This document shows positions 16,174 through 25,161 of a stretch of DNA of 64,000 nt, piece by piece (position 1 is the first letter of the stretch; the number at the start of each line of letters is the position of its first letter). Below the pieces are notes generated by a model. It was not told where the DNA came from. It saw only the letters and a program-made list of their open reading frames with translations, and made no database searches. A program made the position numbers and the translations under genes. Origin of the DNA: Tabrizicola flagellatus (lineage in GTDB: Bacteria > Pseudomonadota > Alphaproteobacteria > Rhodobacterales > Rhodobacteraceae). The DNA lies in assembly GCF_008271465.1 (NCBI RefSeq), contig NZ_VMDU01000010.1, positions 1 to 64,000 of the forward strand. The letters are read 5' to 3'.

Positions 16174-17646
16174 ATGAGCACCGATGTCATCGTCAGGCTG
16201 AAGGAAATGGCTGCCGATCCGGCCCGGGTCTGGATTGTCGGGGGCGCCACCTATGCGGGCTTGCTGGCCGATACAGGGCGGCTGGCGAACGCGTTTCTGT
16301 CGCTCGGGCTTCGGCGGGGCGATCGGCTGCTCCTTCAGGTCGAGAAGTGCGAGGCGGTGCTGTCGCTCTACCTTGCCTGCCTGCGGGCGGGAGTGGTGTT
16401 CCTACCGGTAAACCCCGGCTACACCGTCGCCGAGACCGCGCATTTCCTGACCGATGCCGAACCGGCCCTGGCCGTCACCGAACCGGGACGGGTTGCCGAT
16501 CTGGCCGGCCTTGGCGCGCGGGTCATGGCCTTGCCCGAACTTCTGGCGCTGGCTGCGGGGCAGGGGACCGGCTTCGACGATCCGGTGCTTGGGCCGGATG
16601 ACCTGGCGGCGATCCTTTATACCTCGGGCACCACGGGTCGGTCGAAAGGCGTGATGCTGAGCCGCGAGAACCTGGCGTCGAACGCCGAGGCGCTGGTGGG
16701 GCTGTGGCGGTTCAGCGAGTCCGACGTGCTGCTGCATGCGCTGCCGGTATTCCACACGCACGGTCTGTTCGTGGCCACCAACTGCGTCCTCTATTCCGGC
16801 GCCAGCATGATCTTCCACCGCGCCTTCCAGCCCGCCGCCGTGCTGGCCGACCTGCCGCGGGCCACGGTGATGATGGGCGTGCCCACCTTCTATACGCGCC
16901 TCCTGGCAGACCCCGGCCTGAAGCGCGAGGCAACCGCGCACATGCGGCTTTTCATCTCCGGCTCGGCCCCCCTGTCGCCCGCGACCCATGCCGAATGGCA
17001 GGCCCGCACCGGGCATGCGATCCTGGAACGCTACGGGATGACCGAGACCAACATGATCACCTCGAACCCCTACGAGGGCGCGCGGCGCGCGGGAACTGTG
17101 GGCATGCCGCTGCCGGGGGTGCAGGTGCGGATCACCGGGCCGGATGGCGCCGTACTGCCGCAGGGAGAGGCCGGGGCGATCGAGGTCCGGGGGCCGAACG
17201 TGTTCAAGGGCTACTGGCGGCTGCCGGAAAAGACCGCCGAAGAGCTCCGCGACGGCTGGTTCGTCACCGGCGACATGGGGGCCTTCGATGCGGACGGCTA
17301 CCTTTCGATCCTTGGTCGCGCCAAGGACCTCGTCATCACGGGCGGGCTGAATGTCTATCCGGCCGAGGTCGAGGCGGCGCTTGACGATCTGCCGGGCGTT
17401 GCGGCCTCGGCAGTGATCGGGGTGCCGCATCCCGATTTCGGCGAGGCGGTCGTGGCGTGCCTGGTGCCCGCGCGCGGTGCGGAACTGGACGAGGAGCGAA
17501 TCCGCCTTGCCCTGCGGGACAGGTTGGCGGCTTTCAAGATCCCGAAACGGGTGCTGGTGCTGGACGAACTACCCCGCAATGCGATGGGCAAGGTCCAGAA
17601 GGCCGAGCTGCGACGCGCGCATGCCGGGCTGTTTCCGTCTGGCTGA
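16174..17646 (+). CDS. matB: Malonyl-CoA synthetase (malonate-CoA ligase) or related acyl-CoA synthetase
   Basis: 490-residue ANL-superfamily ligase making an acyl-CoA from acid, ATP and CoA via an acyl-adenylate. P-loop YTSGTTGRSKGVMLS (149-163), the A5 motif ERYGMTETN, GWFVTGDMG (A7), the hinge and GRAKDLVITGGLNVYPAEVE (A8), and the catalytic-lysine block NAMGKVQK near the C terminus are all present. LPVFHTHGLF and the A5 motif point to the MatB subgroup over medium-chain ligases. ATG 16174 follows GGGGGAGAGG. No malonyl-CoA decarboxylase gene (matA) adjoins it, so substrate is inferred from subgroup alone. Confidence 0.82.
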   Translation: MSTDVIVRLKEMAADPARVWIVGGATYAGLLADTGRLANAFLSLGLRRGDRLLLQVEKCEAVLSLYLACLRAGVVFLPVNPGYTVAETAHFLTDAEPALAVTEPGRVADLAGLGARVMALPELLALAAGQGTGFDDPVLGPDDLAAILYTSGTTGRSKGVMLSRENLASNAEALVGLWRFSESDVLLHALPVFHTHGLFVATNCVLYSGASMIFHRAFQPAAVLADLPRATVMMGVPTFYTRLLADPGLKREATAHMRLFISGSAPLSPATHAEWQARTGHAILERYGMTETNMITSNPYEGARRAGTVGMPLPGVQVRITGPDGAVLPQGEAGAIEVRGPNVFKGYWRLPEKTAEELRDGWFVTGDMGAFDADGYLSILGRAKDLVITGGLNVYPAEVEAALDDLPGVAASAVIGVPHPDFGEAVVACLVPARGAELDEERIRLALRDRLAAFKIPKRVLVLDELPRNAMGKVQKAELRRAHAGLFPSG

Positions 17647-17792
17647 CAAAGAATCCCGACGGAAAGAAGGTCAAAAATATCCGCTTGAAACAAAGGGTTG
17701 AGCGGACACGTCCGGGTCTTGTCGGAAGGGCTCCGGCGGTGCGGGGAACGGCAAGGGACGATCGGGGCCGGGCAGGAGTCCGCCTATACCTT

Positions 17793-17817
17793 AGGTTTAA
17801 TTCCCCGGAATAAACCT
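17793..17817. promoter_or_regulatory. Inverted repeat upstream of the Tat/Ser-rich gene
   Basis: AGGTTTAATTCC-CC-GGAATAAACCT: arms of 12 and 11 bases that pair fully apart from one bulged A. It sits in a locally AT-rich patch within the 280-bp gap between the ligase gene and the Tat-protein gene, about 110 bp before the latter. Could be an operator at the promoter or a short terminator for the ligase gene. Confidence 0.45.
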
Positions 17818-17926
17818 CCGGCAAGTAGCCAGGCGGGCTGTCCGGGTGCATCGATCTTTTCATCCCGGCCGTTACACATCCGTTACCTCCGGGACACGAA
17901 ACCAGCTCGGTAAAGAGGAAAAGACA

Positions 17927-18220
17927 ATGACACCGAAGACAAAGGAAGACATCCTGTCGCGCCGCAAGGCCCTGACCCGGATTGCGGCCCTTGCCCTCGG
18001 CGCCTATGCGGTGCCGGCAGTCACCACCCTGAGCGTCGCCCAGGCGAGCAGCGGATCGAGCGGCTCCAGCTCGTCCAGCGGCTCCAGCTCGTCCAGCGGG
18101 CCGAGCCGCTCGGGTGGCACGGGCGGCACGGGCGGGTCCAGCAGCTCGACCTCGCCCAGCGTCTGCTCTGGGCCGACCGACGATGACGCCGGTTGCAGCA
18201 CGACGGCGCCCAAGCCCTGA
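17927..18220 (+). CDS. Tat-targeted Ser/Gly-rich small protein, possible modified peptide
   Basis: 97 residues in three parts: a charged N terminus, a twin-arginine signal (SRRKALTRIAALALGAYAVP, residues 11-30, ending near SVAQA at 36-40), and a mature region that is almost entirely Ser, Gly and Thr (about 41-78), closed by C80-SGPTDDDAG-C90 and a short tail. ATG 17927 follows AAAGAGGAAAAG. The Tat signal implies export of something folded or modified in the cytoplasm. The next gene is an HPr-kinase-like/PqqD fusion 58 bp downstream, so this may be its substrate; phosphorylation of serines is inference. I do not recognise a named family. Confidence 0.75.
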   Translation: MTPKTKEDILSRRKALTRIAALALGAYAVPAVTTLSVAQASSGSSGSSSSSGSSSSSGPSRSGGTGGTGGSSSSTSPSVCSGPTDDDAGCSTTAPKP

Positions 18221-18235
18221 TTGCGCACCGCAGAT

Positions 18236-18261
18236 CCCTTGGCACCATGCGGTGCCAAGGG
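18236..18261. promoter_or_regulatory. Perfect intercistronic hairpin
   Basis: CCCTTGGCACC-ATGC-GGTGCCAAGGG: 11-bp perfect stem, 4-nt loop, 15 bp after the small-protein stop and 17 bp before the kinase-like gene. No T-run follows, so it is likelier an attenuator or mRNA-stabilising element giving much small protein and little enzyme, the usual expression ratio for a peptide and its modifying enzyme. Confidence 0.7.
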
Positions 18262-18278
18262 TAACAGGACGGCTCGTG

Positions 18279-19496
18279 ATGCATCAGTATGTCACCTTTC
18301 GTGGTCTGCGGGCCCCGCTGCGCCTGGAAGCGGCAGACGAGGTGCTGAGCCTCTTGCCGCAGGTTTTTGCGGGGTGGCCCTTAGAGGCCAGGACAGGCGA
18401 GGCGGGGGCCGCGCCCTTCTTTTCGATCGGCGTAGGCGAGGACGGGCTTCTGGCCTGCGAAAGCCATGTCGATGACCGCCCCGTGCGCCGGTTCGACGCG
18501 GTGAACGCCGTCTGCGACGCCGTATCGGCGATTGCCTTCGCACTGCCGGCCGAGGACGACCGGCTGATCTGCCTGCATGCGGCCGCGGTCGAAATGGCCG
18601 GGCGGCTCGTGGTCTTTCCCAATGTGCGGCGGGCAGGGAAAAGCACGCTGTCCTCGGCCCTGGCCCGGGCGGGGCATCCGCTGTTCAGCGACGATGTGCT
18701 GCCCCTGTCCTTCACCACGGACGACCTGGCCTGGGGGCTGGCCATGGGGATCGCTCCGCGCCTGCGTCTGCCGTTGCCCGGGACGATCGACCCCTTCTTC
18801 CGGGCCTGGGTGGACAGCGTGGGCGGGCCGAAGAACCGGCAGTACCAGTATCTCTGCCTGCCGGACCAGCCGGCGCATGGCGTGGTTCGCCCGCTGGGGG
18901 CTTTCGTGATCCTCGACCGGCGCGACGACCGCACCTTGCCCCGGTTGGAGCCCGTGTCGCCGGATGCGGCAATGGACGCGCTGCTGCATCAGAACTTCAC
19001 CCGCGACCGCCATTCGGGCGACGTTCTGCTGGCGATGGCCTCGGTTCTGGCCCTGCGCCCCGTGTTCCGGCTGACCTATGAAGACCTGTCCGAAGCCGTG
19101 GCCTGCCTGGAGCAGGCCTTTGAGGGCTGGCCGGATGACCTTCCCTCAGAACCAGTCAGCCCGGACCGCCACTTCCGGCTGGCAGAGTTCGGCGCGCAAC
19201 GAATGGCAGATCGCGGCATCCGGGGTCGGGTCCGGCAGCGTGCCGGCACGGTCGCGGCCGAGATCGGCGGCACCCTCTATCTTGCCGATGCCGAGGGGCA
19301 GGCGATCCACCGGATGGACGCGATGGCGGCGCTGATCTGGGAACTTCTGGCCGACCCTGCATTGCCGGAGGACATTGTCGCCGACCTGGCCGAGGCCTTT
19401 CCCGACACGCCGCGCGCCCGGATAGCCGCCGATCTGGAGGCCCTGATCGACAGGCTGGCGCGGGAAGCCCTGATCGACCCGGACACCGAGGGCTGA
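18279..19496 (+). CDS. HPr-kinase-like protein fused to a PqqD/RRE domain
   Basis: 405 residues. The N-terminal ~290 resemble HPr(Ser) kinase-like enzymes: a nucleotide-binding loop FPNVRRAGKSTL (113-124, the first P-loop Gly replaced), an upstream H100 in ICLHAAAV, and HPLFSDDVLPL (133-143) with the acidic pair that in HprK binds metal and serves as base. The C-terminal ~85 (about 316-400) form a PqqD-type winged helix, including YLADAEGQAIHRMDAMAALIW and LIDRLAREALID. PqqD/RRE domains grip leader peptides in RiPP systems, and HprK-like enzymes phosphorylate lasso peptides, so this looks like a peptide kinase carrying its own recognition domain. ATG 18279 with AGGAC upstream. Linked to the preceding Tat peptide. 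Confidence 0.78.
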   Translation: MHQYVTFRGLRAPLRLEAADEVLSLLPQVFAGWPLEARTGEAGAAPFFSIGVGEDGLLACESHVDDRPVRRFDAVNAVCDAVSAIAFALPAEDDRLICLHAAAVEMAGRLVVFPNVRRAGKSTLSSALARAGHPLFSDDVLPLSFTTDDLAWGLAMGIAPRLRLPLPGTIDPFFRAWVDSVGGPKNRQYQYLCLPDQPAHGVVRPLGAFVILDRRDDRTLPRLEPVSPDAAMDALLHQNFTRDRHSGDVLLAMASVLALRPVFRLTYEDLSEAVACLEQAFEGWPDDLPSEPVSPDRHFRLAEFGAQRMADRGIRGRVRQRAGTVAAEIGGTLYLADAEGQAIHRMDAMAALIWELLADPALPEDIVADLAEAFPDTPRARIAADLEALIDRLAREALIDPDTEG

Positions 19497-19505
19497 ACCG
19501 GCGGG

Positions 19506-21749
19506 TCAGGTCTTGAGCGTCGCAAGCCAGTCCATCAGCAGCGGCCTGGCGCTTTCGGCGCCCTCTGCCCGGGCCCGGTCGATCACCTTGCGCGCCTCGG
19601 TCAGATCGACCCGGCGCAGCAGCGCCTTGACAGGCCCCACCGAGGCCGGTCGCATCGAGAGGGTCCGGAAGCCGATCGCGGCGAGCGCCAGCGCCTCGAT
19701 CGGCCGGCCCGCGTCCTCGCCGCAGAAGGAGAGGGGGGTGCCCGTCTCGGCGCAGCGGGCGACGACCTGTTCCAGGAAGGACAGGAAAGAGAGGTTCAGC
19801 GTGTCGTAGCGGCGGCGGACGAGTTCGTTCTCGCGGTCGGCGGCGAAGAAGAACTGTTTCAGGTCGTTGCCGCCGACCGAGACGAAATCCGTCAGCTCGA
19901 AGAAGCTTTTTGGCGCGAAGGCCAGCGAGGGCGTCTCCATCATCGCGCCGATCTCGATCCGTTCGGGGACCGGGTGGCCAAGCGACTTTTCGCGGTGCAG
20001 TTCGCGCAATGCGTAGGAGCGCGCCTGCTGGAATTCGCTCATCTCGGTGACGAGGGGAAACATCACGGTCAGGGGCCGGCCCTTCGCGGCACGGATCAGC
20101 GCCTGTAGCTGCATGCGCAGGACGCCGGGTTTGTCGAGGCCCACCCGGACCGCCCGCCAGCCCATGGCGGGGTTCGGTTCCTCGGGCGGCTTCATGTAGG
20201 GCAGCACCTTGTCCGAACCGATGTCGAGCGTGCGGAAGGCCACGCGCTTGCCCTTGGCCGCGTCCATGACGCGGGCATAGAGCGCGGCAAGCTCGGCCCG
20301 TTGCGGCATCCTGGAGCGGATCAGGAATTGCAGTTCGGTGCGGAACAGGCCCACCCCGTCGGCGCCCGAGCCTTCAAGACTGGGCAGGTCGGCCATGAGG
20401 CCCGCGTTCATGTGCAACGAGATCGTCGTGCCGCAGAGCGTGGTCGCAGGAAGGTTGCGCAGGCTGGCATAGCGCTTCTGCGCCTCGGCCTGCATGGCGA
20501 TCTTGTCGCGGAAGGCGCGGGCGACGGTCTCCTCGGGGCGCAGGTGCACGATGCCCTGGTCGCCATCGACGAGGATCGGGTCGCCGTTCAGCGCCTCGGC
20601 CACGATGCGGTCGGCGTTTATGACCAGGGGTATGGCCAGCGCCCGCGCGACGACGGCGGCATGGCTGCCGACGGACCCCTCCTCCAGCACCACGCCCTTC
20701 AGCTTGCGGCCGTAGTCGAGAAGTTCCGCCGGGCCGATGTTGCGCGCAACGAGGACCGGGTTGTCCGGCATCTCGGCGCCGGTGTCCTGCCCCTGGCCTG
20801 TCAGGATGCGGAGGAGACGGTTCGACAGGTCGTCGAGGTCCTGCAACCTTTCGCGCAGATAGGGGTCGGGCACCTGTTCCATCCGCGCGCGGGCGGCGGA
20901 CTGTTCCTTTTCCACCGCCGCCTCGGCCGAGAGGCCGCGCATGATGTCTTCCTCCATCCGGCGCAGCCATCCGCGGGAATGAGCGAACATCCGGTAGGCT
21001 TCCAGCACCTGCTTCTGTTCCTTGTCCAGCTGCTGGGCCTCAAGAAGGTCGTCGATCGAGACGCGCAACTCGCCCACGGCGGCGCGGATGCGGTCGATCT
21101 CGGTCAATGGGTCGTCGGCCACGGGGTTCGTCACCACGACGCGGGGCTCGTGCAGCCAGACCCGCCCCTCGGCCGCGCCTTCCTGGCCCGAGCTGCCGCG
21201 GATCATCACCGGCTGCTTGTGCAGCGCCCGCATGGCGCCATCGCCCGAGGTGAAGGCGCCAAGCTCGGTCATCTCGGCCAGCACCATGGCCACCACGTCC
21301 AGCGCGTAGATCTCGTCCTCGGAAAACTGCCGCGCGGTCTTGGACTGGACGACCAGCACGCCCAGCTTTTCGCCGACCCGCTGGATCGGCACGCCGAGGA
21401 AGGAGGAGAAGAGTTCCTCTCCGGTTTCCGGCATGTAGCGGAAACCCCTTTCGTTCGGGGCGTCGGCGGTGTTGACCGGCTGGCCGGTGCGGGCGACGCG
21501 GCCGACGAGACCCTCGCCCAGCTTCATCCGGGTCTGGTGGACGGCTTCCTTCTTCAGCCCCTCGGTCGCGCAAAGCTCCAGCGTCTCGGGGTCGCGGAAA
21601 AGGTAGATCGAGCAGACCTCGGTCCCCATGCTGTCGGCGATGAGATGGGTGATGCGGTCCAGCCGGTCCTGTCCCTCGCCCGACATGGACAGCACGTCGC
21701 GCAGGCGACGCAGAAGCTTGCGGCTTTCGCTTTCACTCCGGTCCGGCAT
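19506..21749 (-). CDS. ptsP: PTS-Ntr enzyme I (phosphoenolpyruvate-protein phosphotransferase)
   Basis: 747-residue EI-Ntr, first enzyme of the nitrogen-related PTS, which passes phosphate from PEP to NPr and on to EIIA-Ntr. A GAF sensor domain occupies about 27-165 (TEVCSIYLFRDPE, ERGFRYMPETGEELFSSFLGVP). The PTS part has the phospho-acceptor His363 in EEGSVGSHAAVVARAL, then the PEP-binding barrel with GVGLFRTELQFL, DIGSDK, MMETPS and SFCGEDAGRP containing the catalytic Cys. Downstream of a small membrane protein and lysC on the same strand; the lysC-ptsP neighbourhood is common in alphaproteobacteria. Confidence 0.96.
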   Translation of the reverse strand: MPDRSESESRKLLRRLRDVLSMSGEGQDRLDRITHLIADSMGTEVCSIYLFRDPETLELCATEGLKKEAVHQTRMKLGEGLVGRVARTGQPVNTADAPNERGFRYMPETGEELFSSFLGVPIQRVGEKLGVLVVQSKTARQFSEDEIYALDVVAMVLAEMTELGAFTSGDGAMRALHKQPVMIRGSSGQEGAAEGRVWLHEPRVVVTNPVADDPLTEIDRIRAAVGELRVSIDDLLEAQQLDKEQKQVLEAYRMFAHSRGWLRRMEEDIMRGLSAEAAVEKEQSAARARMEQVPDPYLRERLQDLDDLSNRLLRILTGQGQDTGAEMPDNPVLVARNIGPAELLDYGRKLKGVVLEEGSVGSHAAVVARALAIPLVINADRIVAEALNGDPILVDGDQGIVHLRPEETVARAFRDKIAMQAEAQKRYASLRNLPATTLCGTTISLHMNAGLMADLPSLEGSGADGVGLFRTELQFLIRSRMPQRAELAALYARVMDAAKGKRVAFRTLDIGSDKVLPYMKPPEEPNPAMGWRAVRVGLDKPGVLRMQLQALIRAAKGRPLTVMFPLVTEMSEFQQARSYALRELHREKSLGHPVPERIEIGAMMETPSLAFAPKSFFELTDFVSVGGNDLKQFFFAADRENELVRRRYDTLNLSFLSFLEQVVARCAETGTPLSFCGEDAGRPIEALALAAIGFRTLSMRPASVGPVKALLRRVDLTEARKVIDRARAEGAESARPLLMDWLATLKT

Positions 21750-21907
21750 CGGGCACCCTTGCGATTGTTTCCGCCCTTAGATCATACGACGCGATCAAGG
21801 GGAACTGGGCTGATGCCGCGCCGCGGTCCTGCGCTCAACTTGCCCGGCATATGGGCGTGGATCGGCCCTGGCGCACCCGGACAGTCAGAAGGTGCCCCAC
21901 GTTCCCG

Positions 21908-22240
21908 TCAGTTGCCATCACGGCCGCGATTGACCTTGGACGTCGAGACCGGAGGGGTCCTGCGGGCGCGTGCGGTCCCGATTGCGCCGAGGAGGGCCCC
22001 TATGATCCCGACAGCCAGGCTCATCACAAGGTAGCCCAGCTCGACCAGGCCGTTACCGTAGCCAACCGTTATGTCGAGGAGCAGATTGCGGAAGAGCCAG
22101 ACCCAGAAGACCGGAAGGGGCAGGACCAGGATCGCACCGAGGACGCGCAGCACCACACCGGGTCCGCGCTGGAACAGTCCGCTCAGACCGGCAGCAACCA
22201 CGACGATCGAGAGGATGCCCGCGGCGATGACTATGGCCAT
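21908..22240 (-). CDS. Small hydrophobic membrane protein
   Basis: 110 residues with three strongly hydrophobic segments (about 2-24, 30-50 and 67-88) and a basic, polar C-terminal tail. It begins 8 bp after the lysC stop on the same strand, so is probably co-transcribed, and is 158 bp ahead of ptsP. The nearest ribosome-site-like AAGG is rather distant, which weakens the start. No family recognised. Confidence 0.6.
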   Translation of the reverse strand: MAIVIAAGILSIVVVAAGLSGLFQRGPGVVLRVLGAILVLPLPVFWVWLFRNLLLDITVGYGNGLVELGYLVMSLAVGIIGALLGAIGTARARRTPPVSTSKVNRGRDGN

Positions 22241-22248
22241 GGCCGTGT

Positions 22249-23505
22249 TCAGGCCTTGTCGAGCTCGAAGGCGTCGTGCAGGGCCTGGACAGCAAGTTCC
22301 ATGTACTTGCGGTCGATCAGGACCGAGATCTTGATCTCGGAGGTGGTGATGACCTTGATGTTCACGTTCTCGGCCGCAAGCGCCGCGAACATCCGGGCGG
22401 CCACGCCCACCTGGCTGCGCATCCCGATGCCCACGACCGAGACCTTGGCGACATCGGTGTCGGTCACCAGCGAGCTGAAGGCAAACTTGCCCGCCGCCGC
22501 CGCCTCCTCGATGGCCTTCTTCGCGCGGTCCACCTGGTTGGTGGGCAGGCTGAAGGTCATGTCGGTATGGGCGCGCTTGTCGTCGGGGTTGTCGAGTTCG
22601 CTGATGTTCTGGACGATCATGTCCACGTTCACGCCCGCATCGGCGAGCGCGCCGAAGATCGCCGCGGCGACGCCGGGGCGGTCCTCGACCTTCAGAAGCG
22701 TCATCTTCGCCTCGTCGCGGGAATAGGCGACGCCGGACACAACTTTCGATTCCATGATTTCATCCTCGTCGCAGACCAGGGTCCCAGAATTGTCGGTGAC
22801 CTCCTCGAAGGAAGAGACCACCCGCAGCCGCACCTTGTAGCGCATCGCCAGCTCTACCGAGCGGGTCTGCAGCACCTTGGCGCCAAGGCTGGCCAGTTCC
22901 AGCATCTCCTCGAAGGCGATCTTGTCCAGCTTGCGCGCCTTGGGGCTGATGCGGGGGTCTGTGGTATAGACGCCATCGACATCGGTGTAGATGTCGCAGC
23001 GTTCGGCCCCGAAGGCGGCGGCGAAGGCCACGGCCGTGGTGTCGCTGCCGCCACGGCCGAGCGTGGTGATCCGGCCCTCGGGCGAGAGGCCCTGGAAGCC
23101 CGCCACGACGGCGACCTTGAAGCCTTCGCGGAACTTGGCGTCGATGTTGTCGCGCGGGATCGACACGAAGCGCGCCGCGCCATGGGCGGAGGTCGTGTTG
23201 ATCGGCACCTGCCAGCCCTGCCAGGACCGCGCGGGGATGCCCATCTCCTGCAGCCGCAGCGCCATGAGGCCGGCGGTCACGTTCTCGCCCGAGGAGACCA
23301 CCGCGTCATATTCGCGCGCATCATAGAGCTTCGATGTCTGTTCGACCCAGCCCACCAGCTCGTTGGTCTTGCCGGACATGGCGCTGACGATGACGATCAC
23401 GTCATAGCCGCGCTCGACCTCGGCCTGCACCTTCTTCGCGGCGTTCTCGATCCGCGCGAGGTCGGCGACCGAGGTTCCCCCGAATTTCATCACCAGAAGC
23501 GGCAT
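22249..23505 (-). CDS. lysC: Aspartate kinase
   Basis: Cytoplasmic enzyme phosphorylating aspartate, first step toward lysine, threonine and methionine. KFGGTSVADL (about 7-16) is the kinase signature; GFQGLSPEGRITTLGRGGSDTT and YTDVDGVYTTDPR are the catalytic and nucleotide loops. Two ACT domains follow (VEDRPGVAAAIFGALADAGV and VSVVGIGMRSQVGVAARMF), so feedback regulation is expected. ATG 23505 with GGGAGG upstream gives 418 residues; a TTG four codons earlier is less likely. Purine gene purD is upstream across a hairpin-filled gap. Confidence 0.97.
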   Translation of the reverse strand: MPLLVMKFGGTSVADLARIENAAKKVQAEVERGYDVIVIVSAMSGKTNELVGWVEQTSKLYDAREYDAVVSSGENVTAGLMALRLQEMGIPARSWQGWQVPINTTSAHGAARFVSIPRDNIDAKFREGFKVAVVAGFQGLSPEGRITTLGRGGSDTTAVAFAAAFGAERCDIYTDVDGVYTTDPRISPKARKLDKIAFEEMLELASLGAKVLQTRSVELAMRYKVRLRVVSSFEEVTDNSGTLVCDEDEIMESKVVSGVAYSRDEAKMTLLKVEDRPGVAAAIFGALADAGVNVDMIVQNISELDNPDDKRAHTDMTFSLPTNQVDRAKKAIEEAAAAGKFAFSSLVTDTDVAKVSVVGIGMRSQVGVAARMFAALAAENVNIKVITTSEIKISVLIDRKYMELAVQALHDAFELDKA

Positions 23506-23819
23506 GGTCCCTCCCAAGGGCCCGTCTCAGATCCCCGCGCCTCATATGCAAGCGCCGATGCAGGTGCAAGACCCGCCGGGGCCGAATTGCGGCGCGGATG
23601 TGCGACGCCTTTCCTCCCTTCGTGGGCCTGCGCCTCCTCCTCCTTGCGGCATGGCCCCTCGAAGCTGCGGCGAGGCCATGCCTCACCTCCGGCGGGAGTC
23701 CTGGGTGAAGGGCAAAGCCACTTGCCCTTTCCCAAATACTCAGGGGAGCAGGAGTGGCAGCGCCCCCCGTCCGCCGAGGAGGAGGCGCAAGCCGACGACG
23801 AGAGGTAAGGCCTGCGGCG
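23506..23819. other. Gene-free gap with several hairpins between purD and lysC
   Basis: No gene is supported. Contents: a hairpin GGCATGG...CCATGCC (23648-23682) with an inner CCTCG/CGAGG stem; a hairpin AAGGGCAA-AGCCAC-TTGCCCTT (23708-23729) that on the minus strand would end purD transcripts; and a purine-rich stretch (23778-23810, GAGGAGGCGCAAGCC then GACGACGAG) resembling the right arm of the elements at 30829 and 59180. The lysC promoter must also lie here. Confidence 0.6.
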
Positions 23820-25097
23820 TCAGCCGCGCCTTTCGGTCAGCGCCCGCCAGCCGATGTCGCGCCGGCAGAAGCCGCCGGGCCAGTCGATCGCATCGACCAA
23901 GGCATAGGCCGCGTCGCGCGCCGCGCGCAGGGTCTCGCCCCGGGCGGTCACGTTCAGCACCCGTCCCCCGGTCGCGACGATCCGGCCGTCGCGCTCGGCA
24001 GTGCCGGCGTGGAAGACCATGTGCCGGCTGTCCTCGGGCAGTTCCTCAAGGCCCCGGATCTGGCTGCCCTTCGCATAGGCGCCGGGATAGCCCGCGCTGG
24101 CCATGACCACGGTCAGCGCATGGTCGTCGGCCCAGTTGACGCGGGCCTCGGCCAGCCTCCCCTCGGCGCAGGCGAGCATCAGGTCCAGCGCTTGCGCGCC
24201 GAGCCGCATCATCAGGACCTGGGTCTCCGGGTCGCCGAAGCGGCAATTGTATTCCACCAGCCGCGCCCGCCCATCCGCGATCATCAGGCCGGCATAGAGC
24301 ACACCCTGGTAGGGCGTGCCGCGCTGGGCCATTTCGCGGATCGTGGGCAGGACGATCTCGTCCATGGCCTGACGCTGGATCGCCTCGGTCAGGACTGGCG
24401 CGGGGGAGTAGGCGCCCATTCCGCCGGTGTTCGGGCCGGTGTCGCCCTCGCCCACGCGCTTGTGGTCCTGAGCGGTGCCGATGGGAAGGGCGTGGGAGCC
24501 GTCGGTGAGGACGAAGAAGCTCGCCTCTTCGCCCGGCATGAATTCCTCGATCACCACCTCGGCCCCGGCCGAGCCGAATTCGCCGCCGAACATGTCGTCG
24601 ATGGCGGCCAGCGCCTCGGCCTCGGTCATCGCCACGATCACGCCCTTGCCTGCCGCCAGACCGTCGGCCTTGACCACGATCGGCGCGCCCCGGGCGCGAA
24701 CATGGGCTTTCGCGGGTTCGGCTGCGGTAAAGCGGGCCCAGGCGGCGGTGGGGGCGCCGCAGGCGGCGCAGATTTCCTTGGTGAAGGCCTTCGATGCCTC
24801 CAGCCGGGCCGCGGCGGCAGAGGGGCCGAAGGTGAGAAGGCCCGCGGCGCGGGTGGCATCGGCCACGCCGGCAGCCAGCGGGGCCTCGGGGCCGACGATC
24901 ACGAAGTCGATGGCGTTCTCTTCGCAGAAGCCCACCACCGCCGCGCCGTCGAGGATGTCGAGATCGGCGCATTCGGCGAGCATCGCGATGCCTGCATTGC
25001 CGGGCGCGACGATCAGCCGGTCGCATTTGGGGTTCTGCTTCACTGCCCAGGCCAGCGCATGTTCCCGCCCGCCCGAGCCCAGGATCAGGATGTTCAT
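23820..25097 (-). CDS. purD: Phosphoribosylamine-glycine ligase
   Basis: 425-residue GAR synthetase joining glycine to phosphoribosylamine in purine synthesis. Starts MNILILGSGGREHALAWA, the defining N-terminal motif; the ATP-grasp domain follows (IVVKADGLAAGKGVIVA, then GMGAYSPAP and YNCRFGDPETQ with metal ligands). ATG 25097 is chosen over an upstream extension because it begins exactly at this motif. Divergent from xseA with only 64 bp between, which must hold both promoters. Confidence 0.98.
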   Translation of the reverse strand: MNILILGSGGREHALAWAVKQNPKCDRLIVAPGNAGIAMLAECADLDILDGAAVVGFCEENAIDFVIVGPEAPLAAGVADATRAAGLLTFGPSAAAARLEASKAFTKEICAACGAPTAAWARFTAAEPAKAHVRARGAPIVVKADGLAAGKGVIVAMTEAEALAAIDDMFGGEFGSAGAEVVIEEFMPGEEASFFVLTDGSHALPIGTAQDHKRVGEGDTGPNTGGMGAYSPAPVLTEAIQRQAMDEIVLPTIREMAQRGTPYQGVLYAGLMIADGRARLVEYNCRFGDPETQVLMMRLGAQALDLMLACAEGRLAEARVNWADDHALTVVMASAGYPGAYAKGSQIRGLEELPEDSRHMVFHAGTAERDGRIVATGGRVLNVTARGETLRAARDAAYALVDAIDWPGGFCRRDIGWRALTERRG

Positions 25098-25161
25098 GGC
25101 CGCGCCCCCGCTTGGAAGTTCCCTCGCGGCGTCATAGGGTCGGGGGCGACGGAGGGCAAGC

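Noticed and set aside
18236-18261. Calling the 11-bp hairpin a terminator that ends the small-protein gene
   Set aside because: No T-run on either strand, and the downstream kinase-like gene has no other visible promoter; attenuation fits better.
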